Source: Cryptomeria japonica (Eukaryota > Streptophyta > Pinopsida > Cupressales > Cupressaceae). Taken from it: 64,000 nucleotides of DNA. The notes under the pieces were generated by a model. The model made no database searches. It was not told the DNA's origin and was given only the letters and a program-made list of their open reading frames with translations. Location: the NCBI RefSeq assembly GCF_030272615.1, contig NC_081412.1:339132870-339196869 (forward strand), written 5' to 3'. Position numbers and translations under genes: made by a program. Positions 33,951 through 45,059 of this stretch are shown in pieces (position 1 is the stretch's first letter; the number at the start of each line of letters is the position of its first letter).

Positions 33951-35510
33951 TCAATATTAGGAGGAACAACAAGGTTTCAAGATGCAAGTCTTGATTCTGG
34001 AGCCGGTAGCGTCAAAATTTGATTTTGACGCACATCGCGCTCTTAGAACCTTGTTTTAGAGGTTATGCCTCAAAATCTCTAGTTTCGACGTATCGAAATT
34101 GGTGTTTGGAGGCAGAACAAGTTTTCAAGACACAAGTCCTTATTTTAGAGCCTGTAGTGTCAAAACATTATTTTGAGGCACATCATGCTCTTAAAACCTC
34201 GTTTCAGAGCGTGTGGCTCGAAAGCTCCAGTTTCAAAACATCAAAATCAATGTTTAAAGGCACAACAAGGTTTCAAGACACAAGTCTCGATTCTCAAGCT
34301 AATAGCATCTAAACACAATTTTGAAAAACATGGTGTTCTTAAAACCTGATTTCAGGGGTTGTGCCTCAAAATCCTCATTTTTGGAGCATAAAAATTAGTG
34401 TTTGGAGGCAAAACAAGGTTTCAAGGCACAAGTCCCAATTCTAGAGTCGGTAGCGTCAAAATGTAATTTTGATGTACATCGTGCTCTTAGAACCTATTGA
34501 TTTTGACGCACATCGTGTTCTTAGAATGTTTTGGAGCTTATGCCTCAAAATCTTCAGTTTCAAAGCATCAAAATTGGTGTTTGGAGGCACAACAATATTT
34601 CAAGATGCAAGTCCCTATTACGGAGCTTGTAGCATCAAAATGCAATTTTGATGTACATCATGCTCTTAGAACCTCATTTCGGAGCTTGTGCCTTGAAAGC
34701 ACTAATTTTGGATAATCAAAATCAGTCTTTGGAGGCATAACAGGTATAAAGAAGCAAGTCCCTATACCAGAGCTTGTAGCATTAAAATTCCATTTTGACG
34801 CACATCATCAGTGTTTTGAGGCACAACAAAGTTTCAAGATGCAAGTCCCAATTCTAGTGTCAATAGCGTCAAAATCTTATTTTGATGCACATCGTGCTCT
34901 TAGAACCTCATTTCGGAGCTTGTGCCTTGAAAGCACTAATTTTGGATAATCAAAATCAGTCTTTGGAGGTATAACAGGTATAAAGAAGCAAGTCCCTATA
35001 CCAGAGCTTGTAGCGTTAAAATTCCATTTTCACGCACATCATCAGTGTTTTGAGGCACAACAAAGTTTCAAGATGCAAGTCCCAATTCTAGAGTCAATAG
35101 CATCAAAATCTGATTTTGATGCACATCGTCCTCTTAGAACCTCATTTCAAAGCTTGTGTCTCAAAAGCACCAATTTTGGAGCATTAAAATGGATGTTTGG
35201 AGGCACAACAAGGTTTGAAGATGCAAGTCCTGATTCTGGAGCCGGTAGCATCAAAATTTGATTTTGACGCACATCGAGTTCTTAGAACCTTGTTTTGGAG
35301 CTTATGCCTCAAAATCTTCAGTTTCGAAGCATCAAAATTGGTGTGTGGAGGTACAACAAACTTTCAAGACGCAAGTCCCTATTCTAGAGCCTATAGTGTC
35401 AAAACGTGATTTTGATGCACATCGTGCTCTTAGAAAATCATTTGAGAGTGTGTGGCTCGAAAGTGCGCGTTTAAAAAACATCAAAATCAATGTTTAAGGG
35501 AACAACAAGG
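33951..35510 (+). repeat. Plus-arm block R4
   Basis: Carries the R landmarks: TTTTAGAGGTTATGCC (about 34,054), ATTATTTTGAGGCAC at the C start, AATGGATGTTTGGAGG followed by GGTTTGAAG in A (about 35,188), and TTTGAGAGTGTGTGGC in C (about 35,440). Between them lies a 234-bp duplication. It matches R2 and R3 about 19-20 kb upstream. Confidence 0.78.
34650..35118 (+). repeat. 234-bp tandem duplication sharing rare variants
   Basis: The E monomer variant GGAGCTTGTGCC...GGATAATCAAAATCAGTC with ATAACAGGTATAAAG and CTATACCAGAGC starts at 34,681 and 34,915, 234 bp apart. Both copies then have an F start truncated into a G tail (CACATCATCAGTGTTTTGAGG). A 234-bp unit is about 1.6 monomers, so this arose out of register. 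Confidence 0.88.
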
Positions 35511-38500
35511 TTTCATGCTCTTAGAACCTTGTTTTGGAGCTTATGCCTCAAAATCTTTGGTTTCAAAGCATCAAAATTGGTTTTTGGAGGCACAACAAGC
35601 TTACAAGACGCAAGTCCCTATTCCAGATCCTGTGGTATCAAAACATGATTTTGATACACATCGTGTTCTTAGAACCTCGTTTCGAAGCGTGTGGGTCGAA
35701 AGCTCCAGTTTCAAAACATCAAAATCACTATTTAAAGGCACAACAAAGTTTCAAGACACAAGTCTCGATTCTCTAGCACTTTTTGATGTACATTGTGCTC
35801 TTAGAACCTCATTTCGACGCTTGTGCCTTGAAAGCCCTGATTTTGGAACATGAAAGTCAATGTTTGGAGCCACAACAAGATTTCAAGATGCAAGTCCCGA
35901 TTCCCATACTGCTAGCATCAAAATTCAATTTTGATGCACATCGTTCTGTTAGAACCTTGTTTCGAAGCTTGCACCTTGAACGCCCCAGTTTCGGAACTTC
36001 AAAATTGGTGTTTGGAGGCACAACAAGGTTTCAAGACGTAAGTCCCGATTTCAGAGCCGGTAGTGTCAAAATAAGATTTTGAAGCACACTGTGCTCTTAG
36101 AACCTTATTTCGGAGCTTGTCCCTTGAAAGCCCCGGTTTGAGAGCATCAAAATTGGTGTTTGGAGGCACAAGGTGTTCGAAAGCCCCAATTTTGAAACAT
36201 CAAAATCATTGTTTGGAGGCACAACAAGGTTTCAAGAAGAAAGTCCCTTTTCCGGAGCCTGTAGTGTCAAAATTCTATTTTGATGCACATCATTATCTTA
36301 GAAGCTCATTTCGGAGCTTGTGCCTCGAAAGACCCAGTTTTGGATCATCAAAATCAATGTTCGGAGGCAGAACAAGGTTTCAAGATGCAAGTCCCGATTC
36401 TAGAGTCAATAGCGCCAAAATCTGATTTTGGCTCACATCGTGCTCTTAGAAGCTCATTTTGAAGCTTGTGCCCCCAAAGCGCCAGTTTCAGAGCATCAAA
36501 ATCAATGTTTTTTGGCACAACAGGGTTTCAAGATGCAAGCCCCGATTCAAGAGCCAGTAGCATCGAAATTCAATTTTGATGCACATTATGCTTTTAGAAC
36601 CCTATTTTAGAAATTGTGCCTCAAAAGCCCCAGTTTTGGAGCATCAAAATCGATGTTTGGAGGCACAACAAGGTTTCAAGATGCAAGTCCTGATTCTAGA
36701 GCTGGTAGCATGAAAATTTGATTTTGACGCACATCATGCCCTTAGAACCTTGTTTTGGAGCTTATGCCTCAAAATATTTGGTTTCGAAGCATCAAAATTG
36801 GTGTTTTGAGGCACAACAAGCTTTCAAGATGCAAGTCCCTATTCCGGAGCCTGTAGTGTTAAAACATGATTTTGATGCACATCGTGTTGTTAGAACCCCA
36901 TTTTGAAACGTGTGGCTCGAAAGCTCCAGTTTCAAAACATCAAAATCAATGTAAAAAGGAACAACAAGGTTTCTCGACACAAATCTTGATTCTCAAGCTG
37001 ATATCGTCAAAACACGATTTTGACAAACATGGTGGTCTTAGAACCTCATTTCAGAGGTTGTGCCTCAAAAGCCTCATTTTTGGAGCATAAAAATTAGTGT
37101 TTGGAGGCACAACAAGGTTTCAAGACACAAGTCCCAATTCCAGAGTTGGTAGCGTCAAAACACAATTTTGATGTACATCGTGCCCTTAGCTCATTTCGGA
37201 GCTTGTGCCTTGAAAGGCCTTATTTTGGAACATCAAAATGAGTGTTTGGAAGCCCAACAAGGTTTCAAGAAGCAAGTGATTCTAGAGTCAATAGTGTCAA
37301 AATCTGATTTTGGCACACTTCGTGCTCTTAGAACCTCATTTCGAAGCTTGTGCCTTGAAAACCCTGGTTTCAGAGCATCAAAATCAGTTTTTTTAGGCAC
37401 AACAAGGTTTCAAGATGCAAGCCCCGATTCTTGACCCAGTAGTATCAAAATTTAATTTTGATGCACATTGTGCTCTTAGAACCCTGATTTAGAAAGTGTG
37501 CCTCAAAAGCCCTAGTTTTGGAGCATCAAAATTGATGTTTGGAAGCACAACAAGGTTTCAAGATGCAAGTCCTGATTTAGGAGCCGGTAGTGTCAAAATT
37601 TGATTTTGACGCACATCATGCTCTTAGAACCTTGTTTTGGAGCTTATGCCTCAAAATCTTCGGTTTCGAAGCGTCAAAATTGGTGTTTGGTGGCACAACA
37701 AGCTTTCCAGACGCAAGTCCCTATTGCAGAGCCTGTAGTGTCAAAATGTGATTTTGATGCAAATCGTGCTCTCAGAACCTCGTTTCGGAGCGTGTGGCTC
37801 GAAAACTCAAGTTTCAAAACATCAAAATCAATGTTTAAAGGCACAGCAAGGTTTCAAGACACAAGTCCCGATTCTTAGGCTAATAGCATCAAAACACGAT
37901 TTTGACAAACATTGTGTTCTTAGAACCTCATTTCGGAGGTTGTGCCTCAAAAGCCTCATTTTTGGAGCATAAAAATTAGTGTTTGGAGGCAGAACAAGTT
38001 TTCAAGACACAAGTCCGAATTCCAGAGTCAGTAGCATCAAAACACAATTTTGATGTACATCGTGATCTTAGAACCTAATTTTGGAGCTTGTGCCTTGAAA
38101 GCCCTGATTTGGGAACATCAAAATTAGTGTTTGGAGGCACAACAAGGTTTCAAGAAGCAAGGCCCTATTCTAGAGCCTATAGCGTCAAAATCGAATTTCG
38201 ACGCACATCAATCTCTTAGAAGCGCATTTCGGAGCTTATGCCTCAAAAGACCAAGGTTTGGAGCGTCAAAATCAATGTTTGGAGGCACAAGAAGGTTTCA
38301 AGATGTAAGTCCCGATTCTAGAGTCAATAGCATCAAAATCTTATTTTGGCGTACATCGTGCTCTTAAAACGTCATTTCGAAGCTTGTTCCTCGAAAGCGC
38401 CGATTTCGAACCATCAAAATCAGTGTTTTGAGGCACAATAAGGTTTCAAGATGCAAGCCCTGATTCTCGAGCCAATAGCATCAAAATCTTTGGTTTCAAA

Positions 38501-38990
38501 GCTTCTAAATTGGTGTTTGGTGGCACAACAAGCTTTCCAGATGCAAGTCCGTATTCCGGAGCCTGTAGTGTTAAAACGTGATTTTGATGCACATCGTGCT
38601 TTTAGAACCTCATTTCGGAGAGTCTGGCTCGAAAGGTCCAGTTTCAAAACATCATAATCAATGTTTAAAGGCACAACAAGGATTCAAGACACAAGTTCCG
38701 ATTCTCAAGCTGATAGTGTAAAAACACAATTTTGACAAACAGGGTGTTCTTAGAACCTCATTTCGGAGGTTGTGCCTCAAAAACCTCATTTTTGGAGCAT
38801 AAAAATTAGTGTTTGGTAGCACAACAAGGTTTCAAGACATAAGCCTCAATTCTAGAGTCGGTAGCGTCAAAATGCAATTTTGATGTACATCGTGCTCTTA
38901 GAACCTCATTTCGGAGCTTGTTCCTTGAAAGCTCTGATTTGGGAACATCAAAATCAGTGTTTGGAGGCACAACAAGCTTTCAAGAAGCAA
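35511..38990 (+). repeat. Plus-arm block Q4, ending at the orientation switch
   Basis: Starts with a C/B fusion (GGTTTCATGCTCTTAG, about 35,512) and an S-type B (AAGCTTACAAGACGC). A C/E fusion (CTCTAGCACTTTTTGATG) lies near 35,777. E'-H and an I/J fusion (ACAAGGTGTTCG, about 36,169) follow, then GGATCATC F, TTTTTTGGCAC G, C with TGTTGTTAGAACC (about 36,885), and E with TTAGCTCATTTCGG (37,187) fused to F. B with TTTCCAGACGC is near 37,705. A G/B fusion is at about 38,490, then C, D and a partial E to the breakpoint. Confidence 0.78.
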
Positions 38991-38996
38991 AATGAG
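38985..38996. other. Orientation-switch breakpoint of the array
   Basis: Plus-strand E sequence (CTTTCAAGAAGCAA, normally followed by GTCCC) stops at about 38,990. The next bases AATGAGGTTCTTAGAAC continue as minus-strand D. Two or three A bases are shared between the ends. Neither palindrome nor spacer lies at the joint. From here to 64,000 every recognised monomer is minus-oriented. A real inversion and an assembly joint cannot be told apart from sequence alone. Confidence 0.85.
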
Positions 38997-41900
38997 GTTC
39001 TTAGAACATCATGTTTATCAAAATTGTGTTTTGACGCTATTGGCTTGAGAATTGGGACTTGTGTCTTCAAACCTTGTTAGGCCTTTAAACATTGATTTTC
39101 ATGTTTCGAAACTGGAGCTTTTGAGCCTCGTGCTCTGAAATGAGGTTCTAAGAGCACAATGTGCATCAAAATCACATTTTGATAGTACAGGCTCCAGAAT
39201 AGGGATTTTCATCTTGAAAGCTTATTGTGCCTCCAAACACCAATTTTGATGTTTCAAAACCGAAGATTTTGAGGAATTTTGATGCTACTAGCTCTAGAAT
39301 CGGGGCTTGCATCTTGAAACCTTGTTATGCCTCAAAACACCGAATTTGATGCTCCGAAATTGGGGCTTTCGAGCCACAATCTTTGAAATGAGGTTCTAAG
39401 AGCACGATGTGCGCCAAAATCAAATTTTGATGCTATTGACTCTAGAATTTAGACTTGCATCTTTAAACATTGTTGTGCCTCCAAACATTGATTTTGATGC
39501 TCCAAAACTGGGTCTCTCAAGGAACAAGCTTCGAAATGAGTTTCTAAGAGAATGATGTGCATCAAAATCAAATTTTGACACTACAGGCTCCGGAATAGGG
39601 ACTTCCTTCTTGAAACCTTGTTGTACCTCCAAACACTGATTTTGATGTTTCAAAATTGGGTCTTTCGAGGCACAAGCTCTGCAAATGAGGTTCTAAGAGG
39701 ACGATGTGCGTCAAAGTCATGTGTTGACACTACCGGCTACAAAATCGCGAGTTCTATCTTGCAACCTTGCGCTTATAAAAACCAATTTTGATGCTCTAAA
39801 ACTGGGGCTTTCGAGGTGCAAGCTCCGAAACAAGGTTCTAAGAGAACAATGTGCATCAATATTGAATTTTAATGCTACAAGCATGGGAATCGGGATTTGT
39901 ATCTTGAAACCTTGTTGTGCCTCGAAACATTGATTTTGATGTTCCAAAATCAAGGCTTTCAAGGCACAAGCTCCGAAATGAGGTTCTAAGAGCACAATGT
40001 GCTTCAAAATCACATTTTGACACTACCAGCTCTGGAATCGGGACTTGCGTCATGAAACCTTGTTGTGCCTCCAAACACCAATTTTGATGTTCTGAAATCA
40101 GGGCTTTCGAGGTGCAAGCTCTGAAACAAGGTTCTAAGAGAACGATGTGCATCAAAATTGAATTTGGATGCTACCAGCACGGGAATCGGGACTTGCATGT
40201 TGAAACCTTGTTGTGCCTCCAAACATTGATTTTGATGTTCCAAAATCAGGGCTTTCTAGGCACAAGCTCTGAAATGAGGTTCTAAGAGCAAGATGTACAT
40301 CAAAATTTTGTTTTGATGCTACCGACTCTAGAATTGGGAATTGTGTCTTGAAACCTTGCTGTGCCATCAAACACTAATTTTTATGCTCCAAAAATGAGGC
40401 TTTTGAGGCACAACCTTTGAAACGAGGTTCTAAGAATGCCATGTTTATCAAAATCGTGTTTTGACGCTATTGGCTTGAGAATCAGGATTTGTGTCTTGAA
40501 ACCTTGTTGTGCCTTTAAACATTGATTTTGATGTTTTGAAATAGGAACTTTCGAGCCACGCGCTACAATACAAGGTTCTAAGAGCATGATGTGCATTAAA
40601 ATCACGTTTTGACACTACAGGCTCTGGAATAGGGACTTGCATCTTGAAAGCTTGTTTTGCCTCCAAACAACAATTTTGATTCTTCAAAACCGAAGATTTT
40701 GAGGCATAAGCTCCAAAAACTAGGTTCTACCTTGATTTTGATGCTCCAAAACTAGGGCTTTTGAGGCACAATTTCTAAAACAAGATTCTAAGAGCACAAT
40801 GTACATCAAAATTTAATTTTGATGCTACTAGTTCTAGAATCGGGGCTTGCATCTTGAAACCTTGTTGTGCCTCAAAACACTGATTTTGATGGTTGGGCTT
40901 TCAAGGCACAAGCTTCGAAATGAGGTTCTAAGAGCACGATGTGCGCCAAAATCAGGTTGTGATGCTATTGAATCTAGAATCGGGACTTTTATCTTGAAAC
41001 CTTGTTGTGCCTCCAAAGATTTATTTTGATGCTCCAAAACTAGATCTTTCGAGGCAAAAGCTCCGAAATGAGCTTCTTAGAGAATGATGTGGATCAAAAT
41101 TAAATTTTGACGCTCCAGGCTTCGAAATAGGGACTTTCTTCTTGAATCCTTGGTTTGCCTCCAAACACTTATTTTGATGTTTTAAAATCGGGGCTTGCGA
41201 GGCACAAGCTTTGCAAACGAGGTTCTAAAAGCACGATGTGCATCAAAATCACATTTTGACACTACCGGCTCTGAAATCGTGACTTCCATCTTGCCTCCTT
41301 GCACCTCCAAAAACCAATTTTGATGCTCTGAAACCAGGGCTTTTGAGGCACAAGCTCCTAAACAAGGTTCTAAGAGCACAATGTGCTTGAAAATTGCATT
41401 TTGACACTACCGGCTCTAGAATCGGGACTTATGTCTTGAAACCTTGTTGTGCCTCCAAAAACCAATTTTAATGCTTTGAAACCGTGGCTTTTGAAGTGGA
41501 AGCTCCTAAACAAGGTTCTAGGAGAACGATGTGCATCAAAATTGAATTTTGATGCTACCAGCACGGGAATTGGGACTTGCATCTTGAAACCTTGTTTTGC
41601 CTCCAAAGATTGATTTTCATGTTCCAAAATCAGGGCATTCAAGGCACAAGCTCCGAAATGAGGTTCTAAGAGCACGATGTACATCAAAATTGCGTTTTGA
41701 CGCTACCGACTCTAGAATTGGGAATTGTGTCTTGAAACCTTGTTGTGCCTCCAAACACTAATTTTTATGCTCCAAAAATGAGGGTTTTGAGTCACAACCT
41801 CCGAAATGAGGTTCTAAAAACACCATTTTTATGAAAATCATGTTTTGATGCAATAGGCTTGAGAATCGGGACCTTGAAACACTTGTTGTGCCTCCAAAGA

Positions 41901-43994
41901 TTGATTTTGATGCTCCAAAATTGGGTCTTTCAAGGCACAAGCTCCGAAATGAGCTTCTAAGAGAATAATGAGCATCAAAATTGAATTTTGATGGTACAGG
42001 CTCGGGAATAGGGACTTGCTTCTTGTAACCTTGTTGTGCCTCCAAACATGGATTTTTATGTTTCAAAATCAGGGCGTTTGAGGCACATGCTCCGCAAATG
42101 AGGTTCTAAGAGCATGATGTGCATCAAAATCACATTTTGACACTATCGGCTCCGAAATCGCATCTTCCATCTTGCAACCTTGCGCCTCCAAATACTAATT
42201 TTGATGCTCTGAAATCGGAGCTTTCGAGGCACAAGCTCCTAAACAAGGTTCTAAGAGCACAATGTGCTTCAAAATTGCATTTTGACACTACCGGCTCTGG
42301 AATCAAGACTTGCATCTTGAAACCTTGTTGTGCCTCCAAACACCAATTTTGATGCTCTGATACTGGGGCTTTCGAGGTGCAAGCTCTGAAAAAATGTTCT
42401 AAGAGAATGATTTGTATCAAAATTAAATTTTGATGCTACCAGGACGGGAATCAGGACTTGCATCTTGAAACCTTGTTGTGCCTCCGAACATTGATTTTTA
42501 TGTTCCAAAATAAGGGCTTTCAAGCCACAAGGTTTGAAATGAGGTTCTAAGAGCATGATGTACATCAAAATAGCATTTTGACGCTACCGACTCTGGAATT
42601 AGGAATTGTGTCTTGAAACCTTGTTGTGCCTTTAAACATTAATTTTGATGTTTTAAAACTGGAGCTTTCGAGCCATGCATTTCGAAACGAGGTTCTCAGA
42701 GCACGATGTGCATCAAAATCACGTTTTGACGCTACAAGCTCCGGAATAGGGACTTGCGTCATGAAAGCTTGGTGTGCCTCCAAACACCAATTTTGATGCT
42801 TTAAAACCGAATATTTTGAGGCATAAGATCCAAAACAAGGTTCTACCTCAATTTTGATGCTTTTGAGGCACAATTTCTAAAACAAGGTTCTAAGAGCACA
42901 ATGTGCATCAAAATTAAATTTTGATGCTACTGGCTCTAGAATCAAGACTTGTATCTTGAAACGTTGTTGCACCTCAAAACACTAATTTTAATGCTCCGAA
43001 ACCAGGGCTTTCGAGGCACATGCTTCTAAATGAGGTTCTAAGAGCACGATGTGTGCCAAAATCAGATTTTGATGCTATTGACTCTAGAATCGGGTCTTGC
43101 ATCTTGAAACCTTGTTGTGCCTCCAAACATTGATTTTGATGCTCCAAAACTGGGTCTTTCGAGGCGCAAGCTCCGAAATGAGCTTCTAGGAGAATGATGT
43201 GCGTCAAAATTGAATTTTGATGCTAAAGGCTTCAAAATAGGGAGTTGCTTCTTGAAACCTTGATGTACCTCTAAACACTTATTTTGATGTTTCAAAATTG
43301 GGGCTTTCGAGGCACAAGCTCCACAAACGAGGTTCTGAGAGCATGATGTTTGTCAAAATCATGTTTTGACACTACCGGCTCTGAAATAGTGACTTCTGTC
43401 TTGCAACCTTGCACCTCCAAACACCAATTTTGATGCTCTAAAACTGAGGCTTTTGAGGCACAAGCTTCTAAACAAGGTTCTAAGAGCACAATGTGCTTCA
43501 AAATATCATTTTGACACTACCGGCTATGGAATCGGGACTTGCATCTTGAAACCTTGTTGTGCCTCCAAACACCAATTTTTATGCTCTGAAACCAAGGCTT
43601 TTGAGGTACAAGCCTCAAAACAAGGTTCTAAGAGAACGATGTGCATCAAAATTGAATTTTGATGCTACCAGCATGGGAATCGGGACTTGCATCTTCAAAC
43701 CTTGTTGTGCCTCCAAACATTGATTTTGATGTTCCAAAATCAGGGCTTTCAAGGCACAAGCTCCGAAATGAGGTTCTAAGAGCATGATGTACATCAAAAT
43801 TGGGTTTTGATGCTACTGACTTTGGAATTGGGAAATGTGCCTTGAAACCTTGTTGTGCCTCCAAACACTAATTTTTATGCTCCAAAAATGAGGCTTTTGA
43901 GGCATAACCTCCGAAATGAGGTTCTAAGAACACCATCTTTATCAAAATCATGTTTTGATGCTATCGACTTGAGAATCAGGACTTGTGCTTGAAA
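38991..43994 (-). repeat. Minus arm, part left of the LTR
   Basis: Units read right to left. D/C boundaries lie near 39,010, 40,441, 41,830 and 43,934. The A/B deletion scar (GGTTCTACC) is at about 40,728 and 42,839. At about 41,861-41,873 a C tail is fused to F (GAGAATCGGGACC then TTGAAAC), producing an irregular unit; the next D/C boundary is about 2.1 kb away. E'/H monomers with GCACGGGAATCGGGAC or CATGGGAATCGGGAC are frequent, showing decamer organisation. Confidence 0.8.
43643..43665. repeat. Boundary palindrome in the minus arm (E'/H, 23 bp)
   Basis: GCATCAAAATT, centre G, then AATTTTGATGC. Exact 11-base arms, the complement of the plus-arm form, showing that the dyad is kept in both arms. 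Confidence 0.9.
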
Positions 43995-43999
43995 CCTTA
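43995..43999. repeat. Target-site duplication, left copy (CCTTA)
   Basis: Five bases CCTTA directly before the LTR, matched by CCTTA at 45,055-45,059. Removing the LTR and one copy restores GAAACCTTATTGTGCC, the normal monomer sequence (GAAACCTTGTTGTGCC with one substitution). Confidence 0.93.
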
Positions 44000-44464
44000 T
44001 GTTGGTATTTTGGTTATGTTGATATGGTTTTGTCATTGATGTCAACACTCCCCACACTTATCAATACCTATCAGCACTTGGAGAATTGGTTATGGTCACC
44101 GACAAGCAACTGACTTATGCACAGTCGTCGGTATTTGGTTCACCGACAGGATATTTTTTCACTAGCACTTGGAAAGACCTGAAGACTAGTTGGTTATGTA
44201 GAAGACATCGTTTGGACACTTTGTCTTGACGATTTGATGATTGGATTATTCAAGTTTGCATATTTGCTGTTACTTGCAAATAGGTCTAGGATATACACCG
44301 GCAGGCTTATCTATTCCAGATCAGTACGACACGTCAAGAAGATTATTTTGTTGTTATTGTAAATGCATTAAGCCGACATCATGCATCGGATATTGTTTTA
44401 TTTGTAATTGATTTTATTGTAATATCTGTTGGAGCCGACCTACTCAATTGGTCTTAGGTTATGG

Positions 44465-44471
44465 TATAAAT
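44465..44471 (+). promoter_or_regulatory. Putative LTR TATA box
   Basis: TATAAAT about 465 bp into the LTR, within GGTATAAATGTAAG. The position fits a U3/R boundary shortly downstream. Predicted from sequence only. Confidence 0.6.
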
Positions 44472-44814
44472 GTAAGATCTCATTTGTTAGATTGATAGGC
44501 GATTGGAAAAAGGATTATAATTTGGTATATGCAAATATTAGCTGAGCTATACATGCAGACATCACTCAAGATTGAAGGAAGGTTTGAAGAAGGCATATCA
44601 GAGCTAAACCGGTACTGAATCCAACATATGGAGATGCTATTTTGAGTAGTACATTATCATTGGATTTAATCATCCAATTGTAGTTAGTGTGACTCTCATT
44701 TGTGATTGAGTAGTGAGCTCTAGGCGCTTGGCCTTTCTGCATGTGCAGACCCCATATTGTACACACATACTATCTGTAGTAGTATCATCTGATTGTGGGT
44801 AAGGTTTCCCACTG

Positions 44815-44845
44815 TGGTTTTTCCCCTTACAGGGTTTCCACGTAC
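44815..44845 (+). promoter_or_regulatory. U5-like conserved segment of the LTR
   Basis: GTGGTTTTTCCCCTTAC followed by AGGGTTTCCACGTAC. Segments of this form occur in the U5 part of many plant Ty1/copia LTRs. Together with the upstream GGGTAAGGTTTCCC it could form a short GTAAGG/CCTTAC stem. Confidence 0.55.
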
Positions 44846-45054
44846 AAATATTGGTCTTATGTGTTGTGGATGTTATTGTCTTTCTGTTTCATGCATTAAT
44901 CTTTACCGGTACTACAATTAACTGATAAACTGTCTACCAGCATAAAGTTTTGGTTTACCAGTATTAAGCATTAAGTTTGGTTAAGTTGTTTTTGGTTTGA
45001 ATTTATTAGACAACTGATTCACCCCCACCTCTCAGTTGTCTCCAGAACCTAACA

Positions 45055-45059
45055 CCTTA
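45055..45059. repeat. Target-site duplication, right copy (CCTTA)
   Basis: Directly follows the CCTAACA end of the LTR and equals the left copy. Followed by TTGTGCCTTTAAAC of the interrupted class C monomer. Confidence 0.93.

Larger units (their letters stand above)
1..38990 (+). repeat. 148-bp satellite array, plus-oriented arm
   Basis: Continuous head-to-tail array of a 148-bp monomer, about 260 copies, entering from beyond the left edge. Each monomer contains in order a GCRTCAAAA...TTTTGAYGCAC palindrome, CTCTTAGAACC, a TTTCGGAGCTTGTGCCTCGAAAG segment, GGAGCATCAAAATC, TGTTTGGAGGCACAACAAGG, and TTTCAAGATGCAAGTCC. Monomers differ by class (A-J) and follow heptamer or decamer order, with many fusions caused by unequal exchange. 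No transposon interrupts this arm and no gene is supported. Known from other plants: near-nucleosome-length satellites are common at centromeres and in heterochromatin; a centromeric role here is inference. Confidence 0.97.
44000..45054 (+). mobile_element. Solo LTR of a plant Ty1/copia-like retrotransposon
   Basis: 1,055 bp of non-satellite sequence starting TGTTGGTATTTTGG and ending CCAGAACCTAACA, so the ends form the short TGTT...AACA inverted repeat typical of LTRs. It is flanked by the 5-bp duplication CCTTA. There is no internal domain, primer-binding site or polypurine tract; satellite resumes on both sides. It is therefore a solo LTR, as left by recombination between the two LTRs of a full element. 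A TATA box at 44,465-44,471 and the TTTTTCCCCTTACAGGG / TTTCCACGTAC segment near the 3' end put its transcriptional direction on the + strand. Assignment to copia rests on recalled similarity of that 3' segment and is moderately sure. It carries no gene. Confidence 0.9.

Noticed and set aside
44566-44766. 66-residue open frame on the minus strand within the LTR
   Set aside because: It lies antisense in a solo LTR, has no recognisable domain, and LTRs of this kind do not usually encode protein.
44000-45054. Full-length retrotransposon
   Set aside because: Only one LTR is present between the two target-site copies; no gag-pol, primer-binding site or second LTR.
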